From Ruminococcus sp. UBA6407 (GTDB taxonomy: Bacteria > Bacillota > Clostridia > Oscillospirales > Ruminococcaceae), in NCBI GenBank assembly GCA_002438605.1, contig DJPR01000028.1, positions 8,880-14,885 of the forward strand: a DNA stretch of 6,006 nucleotides, read 5' to 3'. The notes under the pieces were generated by a model. That model saw nothing but the letters and a program-made list of their open reading frames with translations. It searched no databases and was not told the origin of the DNA. Shown here piece by piece: positions 5,930-6,006 of the stretch. Position 1 is the first letter of the stretch; every line of letters begins with the position of its first letter. The position numbers and the translations under genes were made by a program.

Positions 5930-6006
5930 TGTATTCCTCCATATTCTGCAAATAAAGGCAGCACCGCACAAAGCACGTCAAACAACTTTGCACGTCATAA
6001 ACTTGC
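5930..6006 (-). promoter_or_regulatory. purN leader with an 8-bp direct repeat
   Basis: These 77 bases hold no credible gene. GCACGTCA occurs twice (plus-strand 5973-5980 and 5990-5997), a 17-base step, and on the minus strand each TGACGTGC copy is followed by a related triplet pair (AAAG and TTTG). CAAAG at 5969-5973 and CTTTG at 5986-5990 are also inverted to each other. One copy forms part of TTGACG, which resembles a -35 but has only a poor partner (TTTATT) at 19 bases. The purN ribosome binding site is at 5936-5940. No purine riboswitch core was seen, although only the last part of the leader is in the window. Confidence 0.35.

Noticed and set aside
5930..5971. A 14-residue N-terminal extension of PurN from a TTG at 5971
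   Set aside because: It would translate the GGAGG ribosome binding site, and the extra residues match nothing in the family; the ATG at 5929 gives the normal N-terminus.
5978..6006. Possible tail of an upstream gene (reading KFMTCKVV then TGA on the minus strand)
   Set aside because: Eight residues without a recognisable C-terminus of purM or purF are not enough to call a gene end; it may equally be leader DNA.
5930..6006. Purine or PRPP/ppGpp riboswitch
   Set aside because: No recognisable aptamer core in the visible 77 bases; a riboswitch could still exist before the first gene of the operon outside the window.
1..6006. Mobile element, CRISPR array, toxin-antitoxin or defence system
   Set aside because: No transposase, integrase, regular repeat-spacer pattern or nuclease-type gene; the content is a housekeeping purine operon.

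Overview
The window is an AT-rich stretch of a Gram-positive gut-type Clostridia genome, most likely Ruminococcus or a close relative in the Oscillospiraceae. That placement is inferred from protein style, codon use, strong GGAGG ribosome binding sites and gene order, not from a database match. All seven genes lie on the minus strand, so transcription runs from high to low coordinates. They form one tightly packed de novo purine biosynthesis cluster.

In transcription order: a short leader with an 8-bp direct repeat (5930-6006); purN, GAR transformylase (5306-5929); a polytopic membrane protein of the 'putative ABC transporter permease' family, overlapping purN by ATGA (4749-5309); a PurO-type IMP cyclohydrolase (3963-4676); a stand-alone AICAR transformylase, equal to the C-terminal half of PurH/ATIC (2766-3944); a small lipoprotein (2184-2750, GTG start); purD, GAR synthetase (849-2135, GTG start); and an unrecognised membrane protein of about six segments (221-838). 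The last 220 bases hold no gene but carry back-to-back perfect hairpins and a T-tailed stem that would terminate plus-strand transcription.

The four enzymes cover steps 2 (PurD), 3 (PurN), 9 (AICAR transformylase) and 10 (IMP cyclohydrolase) of the pathway from PRPP to IMP. The last two steps, done by bifunctional PurH in most bacteria, are split here between two unrelated families. The cyclohydrolase is of the type first known from archaea. The transformylase looks like the eukaryotic ATIC half, as shown by its Lys-His motif context and its RLFHH C-terminus. Three envelope proteins of unknown role are interleaved with the enzymes.

Possible regulation: an extended -10 promoter overlaps the lipoprotein stop codon, with a 15-bp palindrome at its predicted start site just before purD. 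A weaker candidate precedes the cyclohydrolase gene. No purine riboswitch, mobile element, CRISPR array or RNA gene was seen.
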